Positions 26,639 to 35,228 of a stretch of DNA of 64,000 nucleotides are shown here, piece by piece; position 1 is the first letter of the stretch; each line of letters starts with the position of its first letter. Origin of the DNA: Chryseobacterium sp. MYb264 (GTDB lineage Bacteria; Bacteroidota; Bacteroidia; Flavobacteriales; Weeksellaceae); NCBI RefSeq assembly GCF_035974275.1, contig NZ_CP142422.1, positions 372,001 through 436,000 of the forward strand. The letters are read 5' to 3'. The notes beneath the pieces were generated by a model. That model had not been told where the DNA came from. It was given only the letters and a program-made list of their open reading frames with translations, and ran no database searches. Made by a program: the position numbers and the translations under genes.

Positions 26639-27676
26639 ATGAAAAAGAATTTTTTAGCAATCACTTTATTGTGTGCCGGCATTAAGGTGTTTTCACAGAT
26701 TGGTATAAACACCGTTCAGCCCAAAGCAACTCTTGATGTTAAAGCCCGCAGTACGGATGGGAGCACAGCCGAAGGAATTATTGCCCCAAAGCTGACGGGA
26801 GACCAGATCAGGCTGGCAGACAGTCGGTATGGAGCGGATCAAAAGGGTACGATTATCTATGCTACGGCTCCCGTTTCAACCTCTTCTGCGAAGACAGCTG
26901 CCATCAACTCTGAAGGATACTATTATTTTGATGGGAATATCTGGATCAGCATGAGAGAAGCAGATACCAGTATTTATAAAAATAATGGCACCCTCACCTC
27001 GGACCGAACCGTTGCCATGGGAGATAAAATCCTGGAATTCTCTTCTTCCTCTAATACAGGAACGAGCCACTTCAAGGTCGACGGAAATACATTAAGCATC
27101 GATGCAGCCCATCACAGAGTCGGTATAGGAACCCTGCAGCCTGATACTCTTCTGCATATTGAAGGCGATGGCACCAACTCACCACTGAAAATAGATTATC
27201 TGCCTTCTGAGCCTCCCAACAGAGCATTTCACGGACTTTCTATTGCGAATGATGGGACAGTGTATAAAAATCCGAGGTCTTCTGTTCCTTTCTACTACCA
27301 GAGGTATACGATTAATAATGTGAATTTTGACTGGATAAATAATTTTGACACAAAAATAGAAAGTTCCAAATACACCCTGGTGGTGGTAGGGAATGCTTTT
27401 AATCACCTGCTTTCGGTTCCTAATTCGAATAATAACGGAAGAAACCTTTCTGCGCCCGCCAATGTAAATGCCTTTAGATCAGGCAACACATGGAGACTTC
27501 GGGCGGACTACTCAGGAGCTTCAACTTATCAGCAGTCAACAGGAACAAGCCCAAACGGAACATGGGTACTGTATACGCTTATTATAGATAATTCCCAGAT
27601 TAATTCATTACCGGATCTCGAATTTAATTTGGGCGGAAGCTCTAACGGAGCAGCAGCAGTATCGCCGGTTCCTTAG
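26639..27676 (+). CDS. Secreted flavobacterial protein of unknown function
   Basis: The start is placed at ATG 26639, which begins the signal peptide MKKNFLAITLLCAGIKVFSQ; the frame is open from 26453 but the 62 extra residues do not look coding. The mature protein begins QIGINTVQPKATLDV, includes GIIAPKLTGDQIRLADSRYG and HHRVGIGTLQPDTLLHIEGD, the same style as the secreted protein at 9298. The C-terminal part is Asn/Ser-rich and beta-like. No enzyme motif or type IX sorting domain was recognised. Confidence 0.8.
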   Translation: MKKNFLAITLLCAGIKVFSQIGINTVQPKATLDVKARSTDGSTAEGIIAPKLTGDQIRLADSRYGADQKGTIIYATAPVSTSSAKTAAINSEGYYYFDGNIWISMREADTSIYKNNGTLTSDRTVAMGDKILEFSSSSNTGTSHFKVDGNTLSIDAAHHRVGIGTLQPDTLLHIEGDGTNSPLKIDYLPSEPPNRAFHGLSIANDGTVYKNPRSSVPFYYQRYTINNVNFDWINNFDTKIESSKYTLVVVGNAFNHLLSVPNSNNNGRNLSAPANVNAFRSGNTWRLRADYSGASTYQQSTGTSPNGTWVLYTLIIDNSQINSLPDLEFNLGGSSNGAAAVSPVP

Positions 27677-27813
27677 CAGAATCAATTGGCAGCGGCAGCG
27701 GATCGCAAAAAAAAAACAGGAAAATCAGCAGGAGTACGTATTAAAGTGTTTGCTTCATTTCCTGCTCATCCTCCTGCTCTCTTTTGATGCATGTATTTAA
27801 GTTCAATTTGACT

Positions 27814-27849
27814 TCATAAGAGATGATTAAAAATCATCAGGTCTTATGA
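27814..27849. terminator. Strong hairpin between convergent genes
   Basis: An outer 8-bp stem (27814-27821 with 27842-27849) and an inner 7-bp stem (27822-27828 with 27832-27838) enclose an AAA loop, with an AGG bulge. It lies between the secreted-protein gene and the stop of the convergent KAS III-like gene. There is no clear T-run after it, so it may act as a transcript-end stabiliser instead of a classical terminator. Confidence 0.5.
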
Positions 27850-27860
27850 TCAATCCGCAA

Positions 27861-28835
27861 TCAGTATTTCCATAACATCAGACCTGCCTGATATCCTGCT
27901 CCCAGGGTCCATATGAGTACATAATCTCCCTGCTGAAGCTTTGCGACATTTCTCTGATAAAGATCCAATGCTGCCAGTGGGCTTGACGAACCGGTATAGG
28001 CAATCTCCCTTCCATAAAAAGGTGCCTTGTCTGCTGGAATTTCATAATGGTTGATGATCGTCTGAATATTTTTCGCGGAAAGCTGAGAAAATAAGAAGAG
28101 TTGAATATCTTTAATGGTGAGATGGTTGCGTTTCAGAAAATCATCAATCATATTGAGCGCAAAGTTGACACTGCCACTGCCATCAAAACCTGTATCCCAA
28201 AAGATCTCGTCTTCATAACGGTAGCAGGAATGTCCATTAGGAGGGTAGACGATGGTATCTGTGAAGGTGCTGTCTGTATGATACAGTACATCAATCAACC
28301 CGGAGTCCGTGTCATCTTTCTCAATAATATAGGCCAGCGCAGAATCCGAAAAGCAAAATCGGATGATCGGGTTTTCTTTTCCCGATTTGTCGGAGAAACG
28401 CTCGGAGCAGATAACCAGTGCTTTATGTCTGTTTTTAGAGCCCGCCAGATATTTTGAAACCTGATCTAAAGCCACAAAACCTCCGATACAGTTGGAATTC
28501 ATATCATAACATAAGGTCTCGTGTTTAGCTCCCAACGCACGGTGTATTTTAATGGCATTGGTGGGCATATGATATTCGGGAGTTGCCGACACAAAAATAA
28601 TCATATCAATGTCAGCGATGTTGATATGGCTTTGTTCGAGCACTTTCTTAGCCGCGTCTACGGACATGGTGAAGGTGTTTTCTGTCGATTTTTCAGGAAT
28701 CAGAAACCGAGTGGATCGGCCGAGGGCATTCTGTATCTTCTGCATAGAGATCCCTCTCTGCTCAAATTCTTGAATGACGGCCTCATTATTTTCGGTTACC
28801 GAGGGAACATACAGATAAGAATGACTGATTTTCAT
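27861..28835 (-). CDS. Ketoacyl-ACP synthase III-like protein with altered active site
   Basis: 324 aa with the thiolase fold of FabH-like enzymes. The nucleophile is Cys116 in YDMNSNCIGGFVALD, and the early motifs DIDMIIFVSATPEYHMPTNA and the C-terminal WTLGAGYQAGLMLW fit. The two other catalytic positions look replaced: where FabH has HQAN the sequence reads SQLS (250-253), and where it has GNTSA the sequence reads TGSSSPLA (281-288). Without His and Asn, decarboxylative condensation is unlikely; acyl transfer or ester formation by the Cys is conceivable. It stands alone without pathway genes nearby. Confidence 0.85.
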   Translation of the reverse strand: MKISHSYLYVPSVTENNEAVIQEFEQRGISMQKIQNALGRSTRFLIPEKSTENTFTMSVDAAKKVLEQSHINIADIDMIIFVSATPEYHMPTNAIKIHRALGAKHETLCYDMNSNCIGGFVALDQVSKYLAGSKNRHKALVICSERFSDKSGKENPIIRFCFSDSALAYIIEKDDTDSGLIDVLYHTDSTFTDTIVYPPNGHSCYRYEDEIFWDTGFDGSGSVNFALNMIDDFLKRNHLTIKDIQLFLFSQLSAKNIQTIINHYEIPADKAPFYGREIAYTGSSSPLAALDLYQRNVAKLQQGDYVLIWTLGAGYQAGLMLWKY

Positions 28836-29273
28836 AATAATAGATGTTTTGGAGGTTATTGTTTTATATGTCCAAGGTACGATTCATTTAGCGAATAAAC
28901 AACCGTTGAATATGAATTATATCATATTTTAGTGAAATATAATATTGTGTTAATATCATGTATCTTGTTGATGTTTAAATGGTTATTGATTGATGGTGAG
29001 GTTTTGAGATTTATACATGCTGAATGTGGTATAGACTTAGTGATTCATGAACAGTCTATAAGTACGGTTCTGCGCTGTATTTTTTATCTACTGAGAAAGT
29101 AGTATGGGCAACAACATTTTTTAGGGTATATTTTGAAAAGTAATGCCTGAATATAATTGCTTAATGGACAATTACATCCATTTTCTTCTTTATCATAAAG
29201 AAAATAAATGCAGGTTTATTTGAATTTATTTTATAATAAACCTATCTTTCAGGCATTAAATCAAAAATACTGA
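28836..29273. other. Intergenic region with structured element
   Basis: About 440 bp with no gene. The distal part holds the structured repeat described at 29141-29258; the proximal 300 bp shows only AT-rich sequence. Confidence 0.6.
29141..29258. repeat. 118-bp structured element bounded by 11-bp inverted repeats (MITE or RNA element)
   Basis: TAATGCCTGAA (29141-29151) and its exact complement (29248-29258) enclose three smaller hairpins: TAATTG/CAATTA (29154-29174), TTCTTTAT/ATAAAGAA (29186-29202) and AGGTTTATT/AATAAACCT (29212-29243). All arms are perfect matches. The layout is that of a miniature transposable element or of a folded leader RNA ahead of the gene at 29274. Confidence 0.55.
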
Positions 29274-29939
29274 ATGAAAGAAAATTTTAAATATATAGCC
29301 ACACTTTCTGCTGTTGCTATTTCCAGTTTTTTAAAAATCAATTTATTAGGTGCTTTTTCAACTGTTTTTCTTGTTGTTGTGGAATTTATTCTTTTAACCA
29401 GGAACATTGATGCCGGACATTCCGGCCATGCGGGGGCGGCACCATTTCTCGTTATGGTATTTCTGGCGAGGCCGGTAGGCTCTATTCTCTGGCTGATTAC
29501 CTGCTTTGCGAGCCCTTTCTTATTTTTTACGTTGGGAAACCAATATATTATATCAAAGCTTGCGAACCGGTTAATCCTTGATAAATCCGAAAGCATTATC
29601 AGTCCGGTTCTGGATAAAATACTGTCTGTTATTCAGAAGAAACAGCCTCAGGTGATGAGGAATACTGGAGATTTTACGTTGAATAAATTAAAGGTTATCA
29701 ATGCGATTAGAAATGATAAATCTGAAAATAAATGGTTAAAGAAAATCATCATTTTCGGAATGCAAAAAATTAAAATGGATGATATCGATTTCAATCAGGA
29801 GAATCTCAATTTTTATGAGATTATTAAAATCAAAACCATCCAAAGCCTGAATGAATTGTCTGAGCCAAGCCGAAATTTAATATGGCTTACCCTGGGAATT
29901 CAATGGCTGATATTTCTCTTTATCTGGCTTGTAAAATAG
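29274..29939 (+). CDS. Integral membrane protein, unknown
   Basis: 221 aa. Hydrophobic segments lie at about 8-45 and 55-95, with a further C-terminal TM at about 200-219 (NLIWLTLGIQWLIFLFIWLV). Between them is a basic, helical cytoplasmic-like region (residues about 100-195). No family was recognised. It precedes the GTPase operon on the same strand but is separated from it by a strong terminator, so it is probably its own unit. A functional link to that operon is possible but unsupported. Confidence 0.7.
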   Translation: MKENFKYIATLSAVAISSFLKINLLGAFSTVFLVVVEFILLTRNIDAGHSGHAGAAPFLVMVFLARPVGSILWLITCFASPFLFFTLGNQYIISKLANRLILDKSESIISPVLDKILSVIQKKQPQVMRNTGDFTLNKLKVINAIRNDKSENKWLKKIIIFGMQKIKMDDIDFNQENLNFYEIIKIKTIQSLNELSEPSRNLIWLTLGIQWLIFLFIWLVK

Positions 29940-30000
29940 GAATGAAATAGAAAAAACTAAGGAATTGTAAACACAAAACTTTCAATAGATAAACCAACTG

Positions 30001-30026
30001 ATTACGGGAAACCGTAATTTTTTTTT
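30001..30026 (+). terminator. Rho-independent terminator
   Basis: ATTACGG, a GAAA tetraloop, CCGTAAT and eight Ts. It is a textbook intrinsic terminator 60 bp after the membrane-protein gene and before the GTPase operon. Confidence 0.88.
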
Positions 30027-30104
30027 GTTCATTGGTCGTAGTTTCGGGCATTATAAAATTATTGATTTTGTAAATAAAGGTTTATAAAAATAATTAAATG
30101 TCTT

Positions 30105-31130
30105 ATGAATAAAAAAACTACACCATCAGATCTCTTTTTGGGAGTCCTTGCATTACTTCTTATCAGTGTCAGCTTTTACCAGACCTGGTTGGGGCTACAG
30201 CAAATTTTCGGGCCGGCATCATTCGTTATTGCGCTGGTCCTGTCTCTATTACTTCTTTTTCTTTGCTGGCTGCTGCGAAGTGCCAAATTGGAAGGCAAAC
30301 CCACGGGAAGCCTTGTCGGAATCTACATCTTCATCGCTTCATTCTGCTTTATCGCCAATTTCAATGCCCTGTATACAAGGTTTATGAAGACCGATATTTA
30401 TACAGATGAACTCAGAACCATCAATAAAAGTTTTACCGATCTGGAAGGTAATATTGAATCTAAACTGAATTACAAGTACAATAAAGCGACGACTCAGAAT
30501 ATCGAAATTAAGAAAAAACAACTGATGGAGCAGATTAAAGATCCCGGAAATAAGGGCATCGGAAGCCGTGCGCTTTCCCTGATTGCGGATATTGAGAAAC
30601 TAACCGGTCAGAAAGTGGATCTCTTAACACCGGTGGGGAACGATTATGCAGACCTTTCCGAAAGAATGGGGAACCAGATAGATAATATGGTTTCTGATTT
30701 ATCTACCGAAGAACGTGTGCTGAAAACAGATATTAATCTTGCTGCTGCCAAATGGAATAAGAATATCCAGGAATTGCTGCTTTTATCTAAAAATGAGAAA
30801 GATAAACTCTCTCAGGGGATTGTAGACGAATCACTTGTTGAATATAATAAATTGGGAAGCCGCGCAGAAAACGTATTGGGAAAAGATAAAATCAGCTTTG
30901 AACCGTTGGTTTCCCAAACGCAGGAAGTGGGCAAAATAGGTTTTGCATTTGAACATGCCATTAAACATTTCGGAATGTACCAGTTTGTGGTATTGGCGGG
31001 ATGCATCTTACTGGATTTTGTGATCGTAATTATCATTTTATTAGTCACAAATCCTGACAATAACAGAAACAACCGTGGAAGTGTTTTTAATAATAAAAGA
31101 AGCGGAAGAACTTTAATACCTAATAATTAA
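30105..31130 (+). CDS. Membrane protein with large coiled-coil domain, first gene of GTPase operon
   Basis: 341 aa. Three N-terminal TM helices lie at about 10-30, 37-56 and 67-88, and one C-terminal TM at about 291-315 (QFVVLAGCILLDFVIVIIIL). The roughly 200 residues between are helical and charged (FTDLEGNIESKLNYKYNK, LSERMGNQIDNMVSDLSTEE), consistent with a coiled coil on one face of the membrane. No family was recognised. Its stop is 3 bp before the GTPase ATG, so the products are probably made together and may form a membrane complex. Confidence 0.75.
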   Translation: MNKKTTPSDLFLGVLALLLISVSFYQTWLGLQQIFGPASFVIALVLSLLLLFLCWLLRSAKLEGKPTGSLVGIYIFIASFCFIANFNALYTRFMKTDIYTDELRTINKSFTDLEGNIESKLNYKYNKATTQNIEIKKKQLMEQIKDPGNKGIGSRALSLIADIEKLTGQKVDLLTPVGNDYADLSERMGNQIDNMVSDLSTEERVLKTDINLAAAKWNKNIQELLLLSKNEKDKLSQGIVDESLVEYNKLGSRAENVLGKDKISFEPLVSQTQEVGKIGFAFEHAIKHFGMYQFVVLAGCILLDFVIVIIILLVTNPDNNRNNRGSVFNNKRSGRTLIPNN

Positions 31131-31133
31131 GCA

Positions 31134-32066
31134 ATGGATAATCATGATCATTTTAAACCGTTGTCTTTTGACAGCGAAGCTGAGGAAATGCTAAAACCGC
31201 TCTCTTTTGAAACAAATAATAACACTCGGGAAGACTTCGTTCCGATTGCAAGAACTATTTCAAACGATATTAAAAATAAAGACAGCAATTTTGTATTTTT
31301 CTTTGGTACAGCAGAATCCGGAAAATCGGTGATTCTTTCTTCCATGCTGTACTATCTGCGTTCTCATGCCGGGGTTTTACGTCCCAAATTAGGAACGCCT
31401 AACTCTAAGGAGGCGAATGTGCTTCTGTCTGATTTCTTTGAAAACATACGGCAAGGTGTTTTACCCAACAGAACAACCAGAGATCAGGTGACGCGTCTGG
31501 ATCTGGTTTTTGAACCTAATAATAAGTCTAAAAGAGTAGTCCCTGTTGATCTTACTTTTTTGGAAACGTCCGGCGAAAATCACAACGAGATCCGAAGGGG
31601 CGGAAGCTATCACAGCAGCATTGAGTCTTTTCTGAATGCAAACATACCGCTTACTTTTATCATTGTAACAAGCTATGAAGCGGCACACAGGGACGATAGC
31701 CTGATCAATGAATTTCTTGATGAATTGGAAAGAAAAGGTAAAAATCTGAAATCCGTGAATGCCATTCTGATTGTTTCAAAATGGGATAAATCAGGAAGAA
31801 TGGATGTGGAAAGTCCGGAAGAACTGGATGGCTTTGTATCTGAGCGGTTACCCATGACCGCGCAACGGATTGATACGTATGGATTAAGCAAAACCTATTA
31901 TACCATCGGAAGTGTGCAGAATGCGGTGGGACAGGAGAAGGTCAGTTTATTGAATCTTTCGACTGCTGAAGTTTTGTCGAAATGGCTTTACCGAAGCATC
32001 GTAGGCTATGATCTGGATTATGAAGGAACTTTTTGGGAACGTTTAAAATTTAGTTTTACCAGTTGA
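31134..32066 (+). CDS. TRAFAC-like GTPase of a membrane-associated system
   Basis: 310 aa. The Walker A/G1 motif is GTAESGKS at residues 58-65. A G2-like Thr region is TTRDQVT (114-120). A G3-like motif is DLTFLETSG (139-147), and the G4 position reads SKWD (215-218) in place of the usual NKxD. This pattern fits the divergent DO-GTPase2-type domains known from comparative genomics, though the family name is from memory. The N-terminal 40 residues repeat the motif KPLSFDSEAEEMLKPLSFE. It lies 3 bp after a membrane protein gene and overlaps the start of a GAP1-N-like gene. Confidence 0.8.
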   Translation: MDNHDHFKPLSFDSEAEEMLKPLSFETNNNTREDFVPIARTISNDIKNKDSNFVFFFGTAESGKSVILSSMLYYLRSHAGVLRPKLGTPNSKEANVLLSDFFENIRQGVLPNRTTRDQVTRLDLVFEPNNKSKRVVPVDLTFLETSGENHNEIRRGGSYHSSIESFLNANIPLTFIIVTSYEAAHRDDSLINEFLDELERKGKNLKSVNAILIVSKWDKSGRMDVESPEELDGFVSERLPMTAQRIDTYGLSKTYYTIGSVQNAVGQEKVSLLNLSTAEVLSKWLYRSIVGYDLDYEGTFWERLKFSFTS

Positions 32067-33412
32067 TGAGCAGTTCATATTTTTTTTGTGCGTTTGGAAC
32101 TTTTGGAAATCCAAACGGCTTCAGGCAATCTTTGCTGGGAGGAAATGCAGAGTTATCAAAACAGATCAAAACATTTGATCTCAAAACAGATGCGATCAAA
32201 TTATTTCCCAAAACAAAATTATACGGAATCCGAAAGGAATCTGCGGCGGGACAGAACATTATTTCATATTCCCTGTATACTTTTGCGAAAGAGCAACACT
32301 CTGAAAGGGGAGGAACCTTCATCGGATCGAGTTTAATCTTTCTGAATACCTCGGCCAATGAAAATCTTATTATTAGTGTCCTGAATGAGTTTCATCAAAA
32401 TCTGGAAGAAAAAAATGTTCAGGATGATACCTTTACGGTAAATCATTCCAAAGATTTTTTGGCCTCCAAACCCAAGGATTTTGATAAGATCAGGCTCAAT
32501 GAAAAGCCTTTGGAAGATCTTAATTTTTCAGGAGGTACAGGAAATTATCTTGTTGTCTATTGCAAAACAGAACCTGCCCAACTGCAGGAGCTTTTTAAGA
32601 GGACAACAGGACTTCTGAATGGATATGATATGGTTTATTTTACGGATGCTAAAGAGATTGCAGAGTTCGTTAATCAGAAAGGGATTTTTAAAATCGTTGA
32701 AATTCAGGGCTTGAATCACGAAATAAAAAGAATGGAGGATGAACAAAAGAGTTTACTTGAAAAGACCATTCATTCCTATGAAAATGAAAAGGGTAAATTA
32801 AACGAAGAAAAGAAATTATTGATCGGCGAGCTTGAAAATAAAATTCACCAAAATGAAAAAAAGCATTCAGAGAATGCTTTTAAAATAGAAGAATCCAAGG
32901 AAAAAGTTAAGGCCGTTACCAAGACTTTTGAAGAATATGAACTGACACTCGATGAAACCATCCGTCGTCTGAAGTCAGGAGAGAAAATGGATCCCGTAAA
33001 GCAGTCTCATCACGAAAATAAAAAACGGTTCACCGAAAAAATCAATCAAAATAAAGGCATTGAAAGTCTATCCTCTTTATCCTCTTCACCCTCGGTCTTC
33101 AGACAAAGATCTCCATCCCTGGTCGTGGGGTCGTCTTCTGATGAGGAATTTTCCGGGTTTAGCCAACGTTCTCGCAAAAGTAAAGAAGCCTCACCGGTCT
33201 TCATCATCATGTCTTTGATATTAGGACTGTGTGTAATCGGTATGTTGGTGTTTTATTTTATGTTCTCTAAAGAAGGTAAGTCTCTGATATCTTCTTCTGC
33301 TGAAGAAAATAATGCCGGAGCTCCTGTTGAGGACTTTAACAAGCTGAAAGTTATGGAGCCGCAAGCTGAAGAGTTCACAGAAATGACCCCGCTTACATCC
33401 GATTCCGAATGA
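32066..33412 (+). CDS. GAP1-N-like single-TM protein with coiled coil; 3' end probably frameshifted
   Basis: ATG 32066 overlaps the GTPase TGA; a TTG at 32063 is less likely. Residues about 1-215 form a soluble domain with LYTFAKEQHSERGGTFIGSS, which recalls the GAP1-N domain that accompanies DO-GTPases. Residues about 228-320 are a charged coiled coil (EDEQKSLLEKTIHSYENEKG). A Ser-rich linker follows, then one TM helix at about 385-407 (VFIIMSLILGLCVIGMLVFY) and a short acidic tail. Downstream DNA keeps coding-like sequence in shifted frames, so the native C-terminus was probably longer. The acidic tail would be extracytoplasmic. Confidence 0.75.
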   Translation: MSSSYFFCAFGTFGNPNGFRQSLLGGNAELSKQIKTFDLKTDAIKLFPKTKLYGIRKESAAGQNIISYSLYTFAKEQHSERGGTFIGSSLIFLNTSANENLIISVLNEFHQNLEEKNVQDDTFTVNHSKDFLASKPKDFDKIRLNEKPLEDLNFSGGTGNYLVVYCKTEPAQLQELFKRTTGLLNGYDMVYFTDAKEIAEFVNQKGIFKIVEIQGLNHEIKRMEDEQKSLLEKTIHSYENEKGKLNEEKKLLIGELENKIHQNEKKHSENAFKIEESKEKVKAVTKTFEEYELTLDETIRRLKSGEKMDPVKQSHHENKKRFTEKINQNKGIESLSSLSSSPSVFRQRSPSLVVGSSSDEEFSGFSQRSRKSKEASPVFIIMSLILGLCVIGMLVFYFMFSKEGKSLISSSAEENNAGAPVEDFNKLKVMEPQAEEFTEMTPLTSDSE

Positions 33413-33666
33413 TATTCTGAGGGAAAATGATGCCGACTTAACGAGGAGAAAACTGAATAATGAAATATCTATCGACAGTGTTATGAAGCTTATTTATAAT
33501 GAAAACCCTTCGACAGTCTGGCATTTTTATAAGCATCAAAAAAGAATTATTCCGAATATTTATTTAATCAAAATCGTGATAATTTTGAAATTTGAAATGA
33601 AAAAGATACGGTATTGGTTAATACAAAGCTTTCTATTCCCAATTATAATCAGTAACCGGAGTACGG
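33400..33666 (+). pseudogene. Decayed C-terminal extension of the GAP1-N-like protein (LysM-like)
   Basis: Immediately after the current stop, the +1 frame reads IPNDILRENDADLTRRKLNN then EISIDSVMKLIYNENPSTVW and HFYKHQK. An extra base in the A6 run near 33540 continues as NYSEYLFNQNRDNFE, then an in-frame TGA, then NEKDTVLVNTKLSIPNYNQ and a stop. The order resembles a LysM-type repeat ending in LSIP. Two frame changes and one stop indicate decay or sequence error. The reading frame at 33483 is part of this remnant, not a separate gene. Confidence 0.5.
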
Positions 33667-33888
33667 AGTGAGAAATGGACTGGAGGCAGGAAGTTGATGA
33701 TATGATACCGTTTTCTTTTTGAATTTACCTTAATAAACCCTGAACGGGGTAAATAATGTAAAGGAAATTTCAAAGATAAAACGGTAGTATCATTGTATTG
33801 TGCTGATAGCGTCAAAAAAGAGCGGGATACTGTCTTTTGGCATAACCAGCCTCCAGCCTCTATCTTTCTTCACCTATTGATAATGAAC
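33667..33888. other. Intergenic region, nothing recognised
   Basis: About 220 bp between the decayed tail and the convergent sensor kinase gene. I see no gene, clear terminator or repeat in it. Confidence 0.5.
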
Positions 33889-35205
33889 CTAGATGACAAA
33901 CCACATTTCAAAGCAACTTCCTTCCTCCAGATTTTGATAATTAAGATATCCTTTGTGAGCTTCCATAATACTTTTTGAAAGCGTTAAACCAATTCCGGAA
34001 CCGCTATTTCGGGTGGTAAAAAAAGGAAGAAATATTTTATCCTTTATTTCATCGGTTATTCCGCAACCATTGTCGGAAATACTCAGTATCAAACGATTGT
34101 TTTTTAATTGAATATCAGTTCTGATTATTTTTTCCTCTTTTCCGTTCACTGCATAAATAGCGTTAAGGAAAAGATTTATAAGGCAACGTTCAATCATTTT
34201 CTGATCTGCATACACAAATTGTTCTTCTAAATCAGCAATAACCGTAATGGTATTTTTATCAAATTCCTGTTTAAGAAAAGCAATGGCGGTCTCCGTTATT
34301 TTTTTTAGAGAAACATTGGCCATTAAGGGCTTGGGAAGCTCTGCAACCTGTCGGTAGTTGTCTACAAAATTCAGAAGTTGCCTCGATTTTGAATTTATGA
34401 TGGCCAGACTTTCCTTCATTTCCTGCTGATCCTCTTTATCCACCACCTCCTGATTGCTGATATATTCCAAATTCTGAATCAGGCTGTTGACGGGAGTCAG
34501 GGTATTGAGTAATTCATGGGAAATTACTTTCATCAGGTTGTTCCACGCCAATTTTTCCTTTTGCTCGATGATTTTTTGAACCGATTCTAATGTAATAATA
34601 TAAAAGCTATCCTGAACATTTTGAACCTGTTTCGTTCTTAAGGAGAAAGACTGTTTGGCATTATGACGAATAGAAATATCAAAAAACTCCTGAGAACTTT
34701 CATACTGAGTCTGCTCTATAATATTAAAAAATTCAGGAATTTTATTCGCGTACAAATTCCATGAATTGTATTTCGGAACCTGTAAAATATTTAGAAATAC
34801 AGGGTTTACATAGAATACTTCCCAATCAGATTCTTTTTTAGATAAGATCATTAATCCAATATCCAGCCTGTCTAAAATACTTTCATAAAGCAGTTTATAG
34901 GAAGATAATGAGAAATGTTCATTTTTGCTTTGATAATAGAGCCTTACGCTGCTATCCGTTAATTCTGTCCCATCTTCTGAGGGAAATAATGAAAAATCTT
35001 TCCTTACAATAGAAAGTATAATTTTCTCCGCTGCTGCAGTCTGACTCAATAGTGAAGCGTTGACGAGAGAGAGCAGCACAACGATAACCAAGGCAAACAG
35101 GATCACATTGATCCATTTTCCTTCAAGAAAAAAATGATAACAAAACATTCCGCTCACAATGGAAAGCACAATATAAATCAGTCGGATATAATTTTTTTTA
35201 TTCAT
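33889..35205 (-). CDS. Sensor histidine kinase (NtrB/NtrY-like)
   Basis: 438 aa. Two N-terminal TM helices (about 8-26 and 31-50) have almost no periplasmic loop, so it probably senses in the membrane or cytoplasm. A PAS-like region spans about 105-215. The phospho-acceptor is His230 in KVISHELLNTLTPVNSL. The HATPase domain has LFLNAIYAV, SDNGCGI and SGSGIGLTLSKSIMEAHKG. The gene starts 23 bp after the NtrC-type regulator gene, so the two form a cognate pair, most likely for the divergent efflux operon. Confidence 0.93.
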   Translation of the reverse strand: MNKKNYIRLIYIVLSIVSGMFCYHFFLEGKWINVILFALVIVVLLSLVNASLLSQTAAAEKIILSIVRKDFSLFPSEDGTELTDSSVRLYYQSKNEHFSLSSYKLLYESILDRLDIGLMILSKKESDWEVFYVNPVFLNILQVPKYNSWNLYANKIPEFFNIIEQTQYESSQEFFDISIRHNAKQSFSLRTKQVQNVQDSFYIITLESVQKIIEQKEKLAWNNLMKVISHELLNTLTPVNSLIQNLEYISNQEVVDKEDQQEMKESLAIINSKSRQLLNFVDNYRQVAELPKPLMANVSLKKITETAIAFLKQEFDKNTITVIADLEEQFVYADQKMIERCLINLFLNAIYAVNGKEEKIIRTDIQLKNNRLILSISDNGCGITDEIKDKIFLPFFTTRNSGSGIGLTLSKSIMEAHKGYLNYQNLEEGSCFEMWFVI

Positions 35206-35228
35206 TTCACTTCAAAGTTTAAGCTCGG

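Noticed and set aside
33483..33671. 62-codon frame after the GAP1-N-like gene
   Set aside because: It is the shifted continuation of the upstream protein, not an independent gene.
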